Positions 16,956 to 26,081 of a DNA stretch of 64,000 bases are shown in pieces; the first letter of the stretch is position 1, and each line of letters opens with the position of its first letter. The notes below the pieces were generated by a model, which worked only from the letters and a program-made list of their open reading frames with translations, was not told where the DNA came from and made no database searches. A program made the translations under genes and the position numbers. Where the stretch lies: positions 1 through 64,000 of the forward strand of contig JALOBX010000001.1 of the NCBI GenBank assembly GCA_023228065.1. The letters run 5' to 3'. The stretch is from Candidatus Pacearchaeota archaeon. Its GTDB lineage: Archaea > Nanoarchaeota > Nanoarchaeia > Pacearchaeales > GW2011-AR1.

Positions 16956-17462
16956 ATGGAGAGACCTTCAAAAGAAGAACATTATCTAAATCTTGCTCTT
17001 GAAAATAGCAAAAGAAGCACTTGTTTAAGAAGACATTTTGGAGCAATTATTATCAAAAATGATTCTATGATTTCTGCAGGTTACAATGGTTCTGTTAGAG
17101 GAGCTCCTAACTGTCTTGAATACGGATGCCTGAAAGATAAACATAAAATTGATGCAGGGAAAGGATATGATTTTTGTAGGGCAGGGCCAATGCATGCAGA
17201 AGTTAATGCTATAGTCAATGCAGCAAGACATAATGGCGGAACTTTGGATTCTACAATTTATATTGCAGGAGAATATGCAGATGGTATAAAGGGACTTTCA
17301 GATTCTTATCCCTGTAAAATCTGCCAAAAAGAAATTATTAATGCAGGAATTAAAGAAGTAATTATAAGAAAAGCAAATGGTGGGATAGAAAAATTTGTAG
17401 TAAATGACTGGATTAAAGAAGCGTGGGAAACTGAAGACAAAGACATTAAGGGGTTTTATTAA
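16956..17462 (+). CDS. Deoxycytidylate deaminase-like protein (ComEB type)
   Basis: This 168-residue protein has HAEVN (80-84) and PCKIC (119-123), plus the CLEYGC and CRAGPMHAE segments of ComEB-type dCMP deaminases, which bind a second structural zinc. It would convert dCMP to dUMP for dTTP synthesis. A TATA-like TTTAAACTAT lies upstream, near 16930. Its last codons overlap the convergent gene by 4 nt. Confidence 0.85.
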   Translation: MERPSKEEHYLNLALENSKRSTCLRRHFGAIIIKNDSMISAGYNGSVRGAPNCLEYGCLKDKHKIDAGKGYDFCRAGPMHAEVNAIVNAARHNGGTLDSTIYIAGEYADGIKGLSDSYPCKICQKEIINAGIKEVIIRKANGGIEKFVVNDWIKEAWETEDKDIKGFY

Positions 17463-18532
17463 TAATTTCTAACTTCCCAGATTATTGTATCTTTTTTATC
17501 AAGACCGACTGGTTTTGTCCAAGAACTAAATTCAACAATATCGTTTGGAAACATATCCATAATATTCATTAAATCTTCATAACTTTGATTAGATATCTTA
17601 TTTTGAAGCATTATCTTTGCACGAAGTCCTTCAACCTGACTTGAATTTTGTTTTAGTGCAATGTTCATTGGTTCCTTTAGAGTACTATAAAATAGACAAA
17701 GTCCATTTTCATTTCTAGTAATCTCCCCCTGAATTGAAATATAATCATCTGGCATAGATTCATTAAAAGTTATTTCTTTTTCTAAAACTCCTTCTCTTCC
17801 CATCTCTTTAATCATTTCCTGAATATTTTCTACTGGAACTTTATATTTCACACTAGTTCTTATTGCCCCTTTTTTTGATCTCATTGAGACTTTTCCTAAC
17901 CATCCATCTGCAATAATTTCTTCATAGGAATTCCAGGTTAGAGGTTTGTTTCCGAAAAAACCTGATTGGTATAATGCATAACATTCTTCTTTAGTCTTAA
18001 TTGTTTTTGGGTCTCTGGAAAAAACCTTATCAATAAGATATACAGATTTTCCAAATTTTTCTTTTCTTTTTTCCTGCAATAATTGAAATGATTCTTCTTT
18101 TTTCTTTTCTCCTACAATAAACTCCTCAAAAGATTCAAAATTTAAAAAAATCTTATCTGAATGATACCTAAGCCAAGGATGATTCTCTTCTTTTGAAGTA
18201 ATAATACTATAAGCTTCTTTTCCAAACATCTTGTTATATACCATTTCTTGAAAGGTTCCAATACTTCGATTTTTATCTGTTATAAAAACAGAACCTCTGA
18301 CAGAGGGATGTTTTATTATTCTTAAATCAGCATCAATTACAATGTCTGGAGATTTTAATGTAGCATAATCTACTGCCCCCACTTTTTTCATTTCTTTATC
18401 TTCTGCACAATCATCATAAAATGGATTGATTAAATTAATTCCTGTTCTTTCTTCAAATTCTAATTCCCATTTTCTTACTCTTTCTTTTGATTTTTTTGGA
18501 TGCCCTAAATAGAAATTCCATCCCACCATCAT
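17459..18532 (-). CDS. Nucleoside 2-deoxyribosyltransferase-like protein with unknown C-terminal half
   Basis: The first about 120 residues fit the nucleoside 2-deoxyribosyltransferase-like fold: FYLGHP strand, a long helix, GINLINPFYDD, SPDIVIDADL and RSIGTFQEMVY, the last equivalent to the family's glutamate/active-site helix. Residues 150-357 are not recognised. The start could be at 18532 or at the adjacent ATG 18529. Lying next to two dCMP deaminases, it may belong to nucleotide salvage or modification; this is inference. Confidence 0.6.
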   Translation of the reverse strand: MMVGWNFYLGHPKKSKERVRKWELEFEERTGINLINPFYDDCAEDKEMKKVGAVDYATLKSPDIVIDADLRIIKHPSVRGSVFITDKNRSIGTFQEMVYNKMFGKEAYSIITSKEENHPWLRYHSDKIFLNFESFEEFIVGEKKKEESFQLLQEKRKEKFGKSVYLIDKVFSRDPKTIKTKEECYALYQSGFFGNKPLTWNSYEEIIADGWLGKVSMRSKKGAIRTSVKYKVPVENIQEMIKEMGREGVLEKEITFNESMPDDYISIQGEITRNENGLCLFYSTLKEPMNIALKQNSSQVEGLRAKIMLQNKISNQSYEDLMNIMDMFPNDIVEFSSWTKPVGLDKKDTIIWEVRNY

Positions 18533-18593
18533 AAAAAAAGTTGGTCTTTAATTAAAAGCATTTATGTCCTCAAAACTATCTTTTTTAGGATTA

Positions 18594-20183
18594 TCATTCT
18601 AACTTTTTTTGAACCTCTATCTTATCTTTTTTTGACATTTCATCTTTTATATTTTTTATTGTGGTGTGCATTTTCTTTTCCTTTGCATTAGCTACATAAT
18701 AATAGGTTTCGTCTCTTGTGCTTTTTGTTATAAGCATTATCAATTTTCCTGCCATTAATCTTGCGGTTCTTCCACTTCTCTGAATTTTTCTTATTGCTGA
18801 TGGTACTGATTCATAAAAAATAACCATATTTACTTCAGGAATATCAAGCCCCTCTTCTCCGATTGATGTTGCACATAAAACATTTATCTCCCCTGAAGAA
18901 AATTCCTCAATCATTTTTTTCTGCTCTTTCTGGCTAAGTCCTGAAATTTCTTCCCGATTTGTTTTTTTCGCCTGCCCTACAAAAACTTTCGCTTTTATTC
19001 CTGGAATTTTATTCATTGTTTTTGAAATTACTGCAGCAGTATTTCTGAACTGAGTGAAAATTAAAATTTTTGTTTTAATATTTTTAGCCTGTTCTATTGC
19101 GATAATTTTTATTAATTCCTCCATTTTTGGATGTTCAATATTTTTTGCGAGAAGTTCATTTGACTTTAAAAAAACAGAACTAAATTCTGGCTTGCTTACT
19201 AATTTTATTACACCTTTGCTTTTTTTATCTGATGCTTGCTTGAATAACTCTCTTAGATAATCATTAAAACTTGAAAGAGTTTGTGTCTCAAGAAGTTCTA
19301 TTGCATGCTGTAATTTTATTGCACTTGCGCATGTAGAAGCAGCAAGAAGATAATTAAAATTTTTATTTCCTCTGGATATTGTTCCCATTATTTTTTTCTG
19401 CAATTCAATCAGCCCTACTTTTGAAGAGTTTCCAAAAAATAATCCCCTGTTTTTTAATTCATCTATATAATTGTTAAAAATCTTTTTCAAACTTATTCTC
19501 ATTTTTTCAAACTCTTCTGGAAAATCTATTACTACCTTTTCAAATTCTAATTCCTGCAAATAAGGTTTAACATCCTCGCTATCACGGGTTTTAACTTCAA
19601 CTTCTTCAATGGAAAGATTTTTGCATATTTCTCTTATCTTAGCCATGTCAGAACCAGGGGATGCAGTAAGCCCCATAATTCTTGGATGTGCTGATTGTTC
19701 TTTATACTTTTGAGCTACGTAATTATAATCATAATTTTTTATGCATCTATGAGCTTCATCTTCAATAAGGAGACAAACATCTTTTAGATTGTATAATCTT
19801 TTATTCAAATCATTTGCAATGCATTGAGGAGTTGAGAAGATAATATCTGATGTCTGCCAAAGTTTTTTTCTATTCTCTGCATTTATCTCTCCTGTAAACA
19901 AAACCATCTCTGCAAATAATTCTGGGAGATGTTTTTTGAAAAAATTTATATGCTGTTCAACAAGCGGACGAGTGGGAGCCAGAAATATAACTTTTTCTCC
20001 CGGAAATTTTTTCATTCTTTCTATTGTAACAATCAACGCAATCAGCGTCTTTCCAAGTCCTGTAGGAAGAACTACCAGGCAATTTTTCTCCAAACATTTT
20101 TCAGATATTTTTTGCTGGTATTCCCTAGGAGTAATTCCTTCTAAAAATTTCATTTTATTTATATCAAGAGGAATAGTTATCAC
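18594..20183 (-). CDS. Hef-type superfamily 2 helicase (nuclease-less)
   Basis: Motif I is PTGLGKT (40-46), motif II is DEAH within IEDEAHR (about 140), and motif VI is QRSGRTAR (about 485). An inserted helical domain lies between the two RecA domains, as in Hef/FANCM/MPH1. The 529-residue length matches the helicase portion of Hef. The XPF-type nuclease is a separate gene 2.3 kb away on the same strand. It should remodel stalled forks and branched DNA. Confidence 0.9.
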   Translation of the reverse strand: MITIPLDINKMKFLEGITPREYQQKISEKCLEKNCLVVLPTGLGKTLIALIVTIERMKKFPGEKVIFLAPTRPLVEQHINFFKKHLPELFAEMVLFTGEINAENRKKLWQTSDIIFSTPQCIANDLNKRLYNLKDVCLLIEDEAHRCIKNYDYNYVAQKYKEQSAHPRIMGLTASPGSDMAKIREICKNLSIEEVEVKTRDSEDVKPYLQELEFEKVVIDFPEEFEKMRISLKKIFNNYIDELKNRGLFFGNSSKVGLIELQKKIMGTISRGNKNFNYLLAASTCASAIKLQHAIELLETQTLSSFNDYLRELFKQASDKKSKGVIKLVSKPEFSSVFLKSNELLAKNIEHPKMEELIKIIAIEQAKNIKTKILIFTQFRNTAAVISKTMNKIPGIKAKVFVGQAKKTNREEISGLSQKEQKKMIEEFSSGEINVLCATSIGEEGLDIPEVNMVIFYESVPSAIRKIQRSGRTARLMAGKLIMLITKSTRDETYYYVANAKEKKMHTTIKNIKDEMSKKDKIEVQKKLE

Positions 20184-20208
20184 CTCTTTTATTTTGAAAA
20201 ATAATCAG

Positions 20209-20448
20209 TTAATAAGTTTTGTTTGTTTTGTATATGCGTTTTGAATTATCATATTTTAATACGCCGCTATATACTAATTCCCCCAAACTTTGCTTTATTG
20301 TCAAACCAGAACCTATTCTCAACAATCCACCTTTATCAATAATTTCTTGGCTAAGAGATTCTAATGTAAAAGATTTTTTCTTATTTATTTTTGAGCTAAG
20401 TATATCTTTCGCAATTTCAAATTTATTTTTTGGAGGATTTTTTTTCAT
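20209..20448 (-). CDS. Small winged-helix-like protein
   Basis: This 79-residue basic protein has the helix-turn-helix plus wing pattern SQEIIDKGGLLRIGSGLTIK, SLGELVYSGVLKYD, RIYKTNK. It may bind DNA. It lies 25 nt upstream of the helicase gene on the same strand, so it may be co-transcribed. No family assignment is made. Confidence 0.5.
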   Translation of the reverse strand: MKKNPPKNKFEIAKDILSSKINKKKSFTLESLSQEIIDKGGLLRIGSGLTIKQSLGELVYSGVLKYDNSKRIYKTNKTY

Positions 20449-20464
20449 TTTATTTTTTATTGAT

Positions 20465-21091
20465 TTATACTATCAACATTGCAAAAAGCATTCCAATCAA
20501 AACAAGTGAAGCCAAGAAACTCCATAAAATTAAACTGCCGAAAAATATTTTGTTTCCATCTAATTCTGAAATTGGAAGAATGTTAAAAAATGCATAATAT
20601 ATACTTAGTCTCGCAAAAAGAGGAAATCCTAAAAGATAACCTACTATTGCCGAGATTAAACTTATCACAATTCCTGATGCTGCAATTAGTCCAAGATGAT
20701 ATTCTGTTATCTCTGAGAATGTATATAATCCATGCCGTTTTGCTCCGCGATAAATTCTTGGCTTTACATCAAATACAAAACAAGCCATCCATACAAAACT
20801 TTTGAATGGGAATAAAATTAATTTAGAAAGGATTGGTAAAATTGCCCCTATCGGAAAATTTTTTATCTTTTTTCCTAATTTTTCAAATTCCCATATTTTC
20901 ATTTCTATTTCTGAATCAAGATTATAAGCAATAATTTTTTTAGCAAAAATGTTTAGGAGTATTACAAGAGTTACTGCTGCAAGTGTTCCTAAAACAGCAT
21001 ACCAGCCTGCAAATTCTAAAGACAAATTAAGAGAAAGAGTCACAATTATAATAACTAATGGGATTACCCACATCTCTCTTTTGTTTATCAT
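20465..21091 (-). CDS. Site-2-protease-like membrane protein lacking the HExxH motif
   Basis: The 208-residue protein has about five membrane segments. The segment FFNILPISELDGNKIFFG near residue 170 matches the 'N-x-LP-x-x-x-LDG' third-helix motif of M50 site-2 proteases. No HExxH is present; the corresponding region reads EITEYHLGLIAASG. It may therefore be a degenerate, non-catalytic relative. Its 3' end is 16 nt from the small gene at 20448. Confidence 0.6.
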   Translation of the reverse strand: MINKREMWVIPLVIIIVTLSLNLSLEFAGWYAVLGTLAAVTLVILLNIFAKKIIAYNLDSEIEMKIWEFEKLGKKIKNFPIGAILPILSKLILFPFKSFVWMACFVFDVKPRIYRGAKRHGLYTFSEITEYHLGLIAASGIVISLISAIVGYLLGFPLFARLSIYYAFFNILPISELDGNKIFFGSLILWSFLASLVLIGMLFAMLIV

Positions 21092-21180
21092 GCTTATTTA
21101 AGAGGTATTTTTTTTATAAAGTTTATCATTCGGGAAAATATTCATTCTTTTTTAATCGAATATTTTGAATTATGGAAAAC

Positions 21181-21190
21181 TATTTAAATA
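21181..21190 (+). promoter_or_regulatory. TATA box for the PRC-barrel gene
   Basis: TATTTAAATA is centred about 25 nt before ATG 21210. This supports a leaderless start there instead of the upstream in-frame start at 21165. Confidence 0.6.
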
Positions 21191-21209
21191 CAACGGGATA
21201 ATTTTATCT

Positions 21210-21488
21210 ATGAGAATAAAAAAGATTAGCGAAGTTATCGGAGCTGACGTCTTTACAGATGGAGGGGACCGTTTTGGGAGAATCCAAGAAGCTAATTTAT
21301 CTGATAATAGAATTGACGGCTGGAGAATTCAGGTAAGCGGAAGTGTTACTTCTATGATTGGAGGAGCAAGAGGAGTTATTATACCTCATCAGTTTGTCAA
21401 GGCAGTTGGAGATGTTTTCCTAATTAACCGAGCAGCTTTACCAAGTCCGGACTCAAGTATAGACGAGATTCCAGAAGACTTAGCTTAA
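21210..21488 (+). CDS. PRC-barrel domain protein
   Basis: The 92-residue product MRIKKISEVIGADVFTDGGD, with RFGRIQEANL and VIIPHQFVKAVGDVFLI, is a stand-alone PRC-barrel domain. Such domains occur in ribosome maturation factors, photosynthetic proteins and archaeal cell-division CdvA. In archaea, stand-alone copies are common and of unknown partner. The start was chosen because the TATA box sits about 25 nt upstream. Two membrane-protein genes follow closely. Confidence 0.75.
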   Translation: MRIKKISEVIGADVFTDGGDRFGRIQEANLSDNRIDGWRIQVSGSVTSMIGGARGVIIPHQFVKAVGDVFLINRAALPSPDSSIDEIPEDLA

Positions 21489-21504
21489 TCAGTTATAAAA
21501 AAAG

Positions 21505-21996
21505 ATGGCAGATACAACAATTTTACAGTATGACATAGTTTCAAAAATTCTTTTACCGTTCTTGTTAGTTTTCTTTATAGTATTCGCAATTCTTGAAAGA
21601 ACAAAACTTTTGGGAGATAAAAAACAGATTAATGCTCTTACTGCTTTTGTAATCGGCTTGATTTTTGTTGGAGCAGTTTATCCTGTTCTTGTTGTTTCAA
21701 ATTTAATTTTATTCCTTACAGTAACTATTGTAGCAGTTTTTGTTATTTTATTATTATGGGGATTTGTATTTGTGGATAATAAAGATAACAAATTAGAAAA
21801 AGGATTAAAATTAGGATTAGGAATTGTAGTCACAATTGCTTTTATCTGGGCTGTTCTTTGGGCTACTGGATGGATTAATAATTTAGGAACAATTTTTTCT
21901 GGAGGAATGGGACAGACAATTATTACAAATGCTGTTTTCCTTCTTGTCATCGGAGTTGCAATTGCTTTAGTATTAATTAATCCGAAGGGAAAGTAA
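21505..21996 (+). CDS. Four- to five-segment membrane protein, paralog A
   Basis: This 163-residue hydrophobic protein contains the segment LLPFLLVFFIVFAILERTKL followed by a charged KK-Q-NA-T turn, which also occurs in the next gene. The two are tandem paralogs. Function is unknown. It starts 16 nt after the PRC-barrel gene. Confidence 0.65.
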   Translation: MADTTILQYDIVSKILLPFLLVFFIVFAILERTKLLGDKKQINALTAFVIGLIFVGAVYPVLVVSNLILFLTVTIVAVFVILLLWGFVFVDNKDNKLEKGLKLGLGIVVTIAFIWAVLWATGWINNLGTIFSGGMGQTIITNAVFLLVIGVAIALVLINPKGK

Positions 21997-22011
21997 AAAT
22001 TTTAACGAAAC

Positions 22012-22024
22012 ATATTTAAATATA
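22012..22024 (+). promoter_or_regulatory. TATA box for membrane paralog B
   Basis: ATATTTAAATATA is centred about 24 nt before ATG 22042, as expected for a leaderless transcript. Confidence 0.55.
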
Positions 22025-22041
22025 ATTTCATAATTCTTTCT

Positions 22042-22605
22042 ATGTTAAAAGAGATAGTGGTTCTTGCTAGTTATACTGCATTTGAAGGCGGACTCATAGG
22101 TGATTTATTAAATAAGTGGGCACAGATTGGTTTTTTTAGTTATCTTCTTCCTTTCTTAATAATCTTTGCCCTTGTTTTTGGAATTCTTACTAAGACAGAT
22201 ATTTTTAAGGGCAATAAAATGGTTAATGGAATTATTGCATTGGCTGTTGCATTAATGGCTTTGCAATTTAATTTTGTTCCAACATTCTTTGCTGAAATAT
22301 TTCCAAGACTTGGAGTTGGATTAGCAATTATTTTAGGAATACTAATTATAATGGGACTTTTCTTAGACGAGACAAGTCCATGGATAAAATATATTATGCT
22401 TGGAGTAAGTGTTTTAATTTTCTACTTTATCTTAGTTCAATCAGCAGGAGCAACTGGCTGGACTTCAGGAGCATTTTGGGAAGAGAATTGGGGAAGTATT
22501 CTTGGGGGAGTTCTTGTAGTTGTAGTAATGATTGCATTAATTAATAGCCAAAATCCAAAACCTCCAACTCATCACGAATATAATCCCCCTTTTTCAAGAA
22601 GATAA
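22042..22605 (+). CDS. Membrane protein, paralog B
   Basis: This 187-residue protein has an N-terminal hydrophilic start (LKEIVVLASYTAFEGG) and about five membrane segments. LLPFLIIFALVFGILTKTD aligns with the equivalent region of the preceding gene, including the following N/V-NGI segment. It has its own promoter. It may be a surface or envelope component linked to the pilus genes downstream, but this is inference. Confidence 0.65.
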   Translation: MLKEIVVLASYTAFEGGLIGDLLNKWAQIGFFSYLLPFLIIFALVFGILTKTDIFKGNKMVNGIIALAVALMALQFNFVPTFFAEIFPRLGVGLAIILGILIIMGLFLDETSPWIKYIMLGVSVLIFYFILVQSAGATGWTSGAFWEENWGSILGGVLVVVVMIALINSQNPKPPTHHEYNPPFSRR

Positions 22606-22625
22606 TTAATTTTTTTTATTAGAAA

Positions 22626-23291
22626 TTATTTTTTTCTACGTGCTTCATCTTCAGAACTTGCTGGTCTGGATATTTGTCTTTCTTTTGATGGAGAAACCAT
22701 TTTTGAAAAAGAATCCTGCATCATTCCCATTTCTTTTTTTATGCTTTCTAAATTTTGTCCATAAGAACCAACTTTTTCTAAGATTGAAATTTGCAACTTA
22801 TCAATTATAGATTCTATTTTTTTAAGTCGCTCTGAAATGCTTTCTGTTTTTGTTTGGAGAACAATTGCAGCTTCTGAAACTGCATCAGTCTGTTTTTGAA
22901 TCTTTTTAATTTTGTCAGAAAAAACTTGGTCTGCAATCTCTATTACAGTATCTGTATCTACTCCTCCTCCTGCTTGGGCATAACCTGCTTCGGGAGCATA
23001 ATACTGCTGGGCTTCTTGCTGTTGCGGCTGGTAAGCAGCTTCTTGTTGTGGCTGATACTCTTGTGGTGCGTAATATTCTTGTGCTTGTGCAGGTGCAGGA
23101 GCTTCTCCTCCTTGAATAATTGAAGGTTGCATTTCTTCATCTCCATAAGAAACTGCATCTTTTATCTGCGCTTGTTTTAATGCATCACTAATTTCCTTCG
23201 GAGAAATTCCGCTTTGTGATAAAGAATTAACAATTTCTTCATCAGGCACTCCCTGCCTTTTCATCTGCATTATTTGATCTAAAACACCCAT
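22626..23291 (-). CDS. Coiled-coil protein with Q/A/Y/P-rich linker
   Basis: Three parts are visible in the 221 residues. An N-terminal UBA-like helical segment (QMKRQGVPDEEIVNSLSQSG, with SPKEISDAL) occupies about 8-45. A low-complexity linker rich in Q, P, Y, A and E spans about 60-108, and a long coiled coil spans about 115-200. It is the second of two coiled-coil genes transcribed away from the pilus ATPase. A scaffold role like that of archaellum FlaC/D/E is possible but not demonstrated. Confidence 0.6.
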   Translation of the reverse strand: MGVLDQIMQMKRQGVPDEEIVNSLSQSGISPKEISDALKQAQIKDAVSYGDEEMQPSIIQGGEAPAPAQAQEYYAPQEYQPQQEAAYQPQQQEAQQYYAPEAGYAQAGGGVDTDTVIEIADQVFSDKIKKIQKQTDAVSEAAIVLQTKTESISERLKKIESIIDKLQISILEKVGSYGQNLESIKKEMGMMQDSFSKMVSPSKERQISRPASSEDEARRKK

Positions 23292-23333
23292 TTTATTTTT
23301 ATATTAATTAATTGTAGTTTTTAATTTTTCTTG

Positions 23334-23678
23334 TTATCTCCTTAACTTTTCTAAATCTTCTTTTGTAACAAATTCCATTGGCTGAAACATCTTTGCCTGT
23401 TTTGTCAATAATTCCAAATCATCTTTTTTAGCAAATTTTGAAAACTCTCCAGATACTGTTTCTAAAAATGAAGATAATTTTTCCAATTCTTGTTTCATCT
23501 TTTCTACATCTTTTTTTATTTCCAAAATTTTCACATTTGAATTCTCTTTCATCTCTACAAGATTTTGTCCAACCAAAAGAAGCCTGTCTTTCATAACTCT
23601 TTGTTTTGCTTCAATATCCCTAATTTTTAATATTAAATCATTATTCATTGCAGCATAATCAACTTGTTCCTGTGCCAT
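23334..23678 (-). CDS. Coiled-coil protein next to the pilus ATPase gene
   Basis: This 114-residue protein is predicted to be almost entirely coiled coil (LILKIRDIEAKQRVMKDRLL, then repeated heptads to residue 80) with a short polar tail ending VTKEDLEKLRR. The promoter region 23679-23798 is shared divergently with the pilus ATPase, and AAAATATTTTAAACTTGCCC near 23766-23778 contains a TATA-like core for the ATPase side. Function is unknown. Confidence 0.6.
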   Translation of the reverse strand: MAQEQVDYAAMNNDLILKIRDIEAKQRVMKDRLLLVGQNLVEMKENSNVKILEIKKDVEKMKQELEKLSSFLETVSGEFSKFAKKDDLELLTKQAKMFQPMEFVTKEDLEKLRR

Positions 23679-23798
23679 AAAACATTAACGTCGGAAGAGT
23701 TTAAATTTGTTTTTGTTGCGAAGTACTATAAAAAATTTTTGCTAGTCTTATTTTAAAAGCATACAAAATATTTTAAACTTGCCCGCTTTTTCTTCTTT

Positions 23799-26081
23799 AT
23801 GCTGGAAAAAGAGGATAAAATATATTCTTATGAAGTCAGGAGAGAAGGGGGAGAAGATGTTCTTCATATTAATTATCTTGGTGCTCCATATGAACCAAAC
23901 CTTGCAGATTACCCAGAAGTTATGGGCAGGACTGTTGATGCATTGATTGAAAATCCAGGAGTTGCAAGAATTATTTTTGCACAGCAGAAAAATTATAATT
24001 ATGATTTAACTGAAACAAGTTATTTATTAGAAATTGCACAACTTTATGTTTATTTTTTAAGACAAGAAAAAATTTTATCTCAGGGAAAATTAGTAACAAC
24101 AAATACTTCTGCATTTAGCAGAAGATACAATGAACTTTTTTCTTTTTTATTTCTTTTAAGACAAGATCCAATTTCTTCTTATTTTGAACTCAAAAAAATT
24201 ATGATTCAATCTAAAATTCTTTATGAAAAGATTGAGCCTCAATTCAAACAAGATCAGGAAAGTTATACTCATCTTTTAGAGAAAATTATGGTTATCTTGG
24301 AAAAAACTAAAATTATCCAAGCTGCGATTCCATATCTTGATAATTATAAAAAAGGCGACAGAGAAGTTTATAGTAAGATACTCAAGCCAGATGTAATCCC
24401 TAATTTTACTTTTACAAGACTCGTTTATGATTTGCCTGATGACGCAGAGATAATTGATCAATATGAAATCGGAGAAAGTTATGATACCTCTATTGTTACA
24501 ATTTTAAAGAAAAAAGGAGAGCCTAAATTTATTTATCATCTTAATCCTGTTGAGAACACTCTCGATGAAGATTATAATATGCTCCTTAATTTAGCAAGAG
24601 GAGTTTTAATTGAACATCAGCCAAAGGCAGAAGAATTCACAGATGTTGAAAGAATAAGGCAGGTTTTTTTTAATATTTCCAAAGATTTAATTCAGGATTT
24701 ATCACAAACCCAAGGAATAAAAGTGAATTATTCTGATTTGAATAAACTTGCAACTATTCTTGTAAGACAAACAATTGGATTTGGACTTGTTGAAGTTCTT
24801 TTGCAGGATAAAAAATTGCAGGATATTGTATTAAACGCACCAATTCCAATGACAAGAATTTTTGTCAGACATCAGGATTTTGATGAATGTATGACAAATA
24901 TTTTACCAAGTCAATCAGATATTGATTCTTGGGCAGCAAAATTCAGAATGATCTCTGGAAGACCCTTAGATGAAGCCAATCCTATTTTAGATACACAATT
25001 GGAAGTTGGAAAGATAAGAGCGAGAATTGCAATTATCCAAAATCCTCTTTCTCCCGACGGATTAGCATATGCAATAAGAAGACACAGAGAAGAGCCATGG
25101 ACTCTTCCACTATTTATCAAAAATAAAATGTTGAATGCTTTTAGTGCCGGATTATTAAGTTTCTTAATTGATGGAGCCAGAACACTTTTAATTGCAGGAA
25201 CAAGAAGTTCAGGAAAATCTTCTCTTCTTGGAAGCTTAATGCTGGAAATTATTCCAAAAAATAGAATTATTGTAATAGAAGATTCCTTAGAATTGCCTGT
25301 AGAGTCTCTGAGAAAATTAAATTATGATATTTTGAGAATGAAAGTTCGTTCTGCTTTATTAAAAACAACAACAGAAGTTTCTGCTGATGATGGAATAAGA
25401 ACAAGCTTGAGACTTGGAGATTCATGTTTAATTGTGGGAGAAGTAAGAAGCGTTGAAGCAAAGGCACTTTATGAAGCGATGCGTGTAGGAGCTTTGGCAA
25501 ATGTTGTAGCAGGAACAATTCATGGTGCAAGCCCTTACGGAGTTTTTGACAGAGTTGTAAACGATTTAGATGTTCCTGCGACGAGCTTTAAGGCTACAGA
25601 CATAATTGCAGTTGCTAATCCTATTAAAACTCCTGATGGATTGCATTCGATAAGAAGACTTGTTCAGCTTGCAGAAGTAAGAAAACACTGGAAGAGTGAT
25701 CCTCTTTTGGAAAATGGTTTTGTAGATTTACTAAATTATAATATAGAAAAAGATGAGATGGAACCCAGTGATGATTTAATTAATGGAGACAGTGAAATTT
25801 TAAAAGATATTGCATCAAATGTAAGGGGCTGGGCTGGAAATTGGGATGCGATTTATGATAATGTTTTATTAAGAGCTAAAATTAAACAAGAAATCGTTGA
25901 TGTTGCAAAAAAAATTGGTAATGATGCAATTTTGGAAGCAGGTTTTAATTTATTATCTAATCATGAATTTCATCATATCTCTGATAAAGTTAGACAAGAA
26001 ATTGGACTTCCTATGGGAGATAGAGTTTTTCCCGAATGGCAAAAATGGCTTAACGAACAAATTAAGAAAAAAATAATCTAA
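23799..26081 (+). CDS. Type IV pilus/archaellum-type secretion ATPase (TadA/FlaI family)
   Basis: This 760-residue ATPase powers assembly of a type IV pilus or archaellum-like filament. The Walker A motif is GTRSSGKSS (about 467-475), and the Walker B and Asp-box region is SCLIVGEVRSVEA (about 541-553), followed by the His-box TIHGASPYGVF (about 570-580). The N-terminal 350 residues are family-specific (IDQYEIGESYDTS, PLDEANPILD). The platform gene and pilins follow downstream. The last 15 codons are duplicated 130 bp further on. Confidence 0.92.
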   Translation: MLEKEDKIYSYEVRREGGEDVLHINYLGAPYEPNLADYPEVMGRTVDALIENPGVARIIFAQQKNYNYDLTETSYLLEIAQLYVYFLRQEKILSQGKLVTTNTSAFSRRYNELFSFLFLLRQDPISSYFELKKIMIQSKILYEKIEPQFKQDQESYTHLLEKIMVILEKTKIIQAAIPYLDNYKKGDREVYSKILKPDVIPNFTFTRLVYDLPDDAEIIDQYEIGESYDTSIVTILKKKGEPKFIYHLNPVENTLDEDYNMLLNLARGVLIEHQPKAEEFTDVERIRQVFFNISKDLIQDLSQTQGIKVNYSDLNKLATILVRQTIGFGLVEVLLQDKKLQDIVLNAPIPMTRIFVRHQDFDECMTNILPSQSDIDSWAAKFRMISGRPLDEANPILDTQLEVGKIRARIAIIQNPLSPDGLAYAIRRHREEPWTLPLFIKNKMLNAFSAGLLSFLIDGARTLLIAGTRSSGKSSLLGSLMLEIIPKNRIIVIEDSLELPVESLRKLNYDILRMKVRSALLKTTTEVSADDGIRTSLRLGDSCLIVGEVRSVEAKALYEAMRVGALANVVAGTIHGASPYGVFDRVVNDLDVPATSFKATDIIAVANPIKTPDGLHSIRRLVQLAEVRKHWKSDPLLENGFVDLLNYNIEKDEMEPSDDLINGDSEILKDIASNVRGWAGNWDAIYDNVLLRAKIKQEIVDVAKKIGNDAILEAGFNLLSNHEFHHISDKVRQEIGLPMGDRVFPEWQKWLNEQIKKKII

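Noticed and set aside
21165..21209. Upstream in-frame start for the PRC-barrel gene
   Set aside because: The TATA box at 21181-21190 lies inside this extension, so transcription should begin after it.
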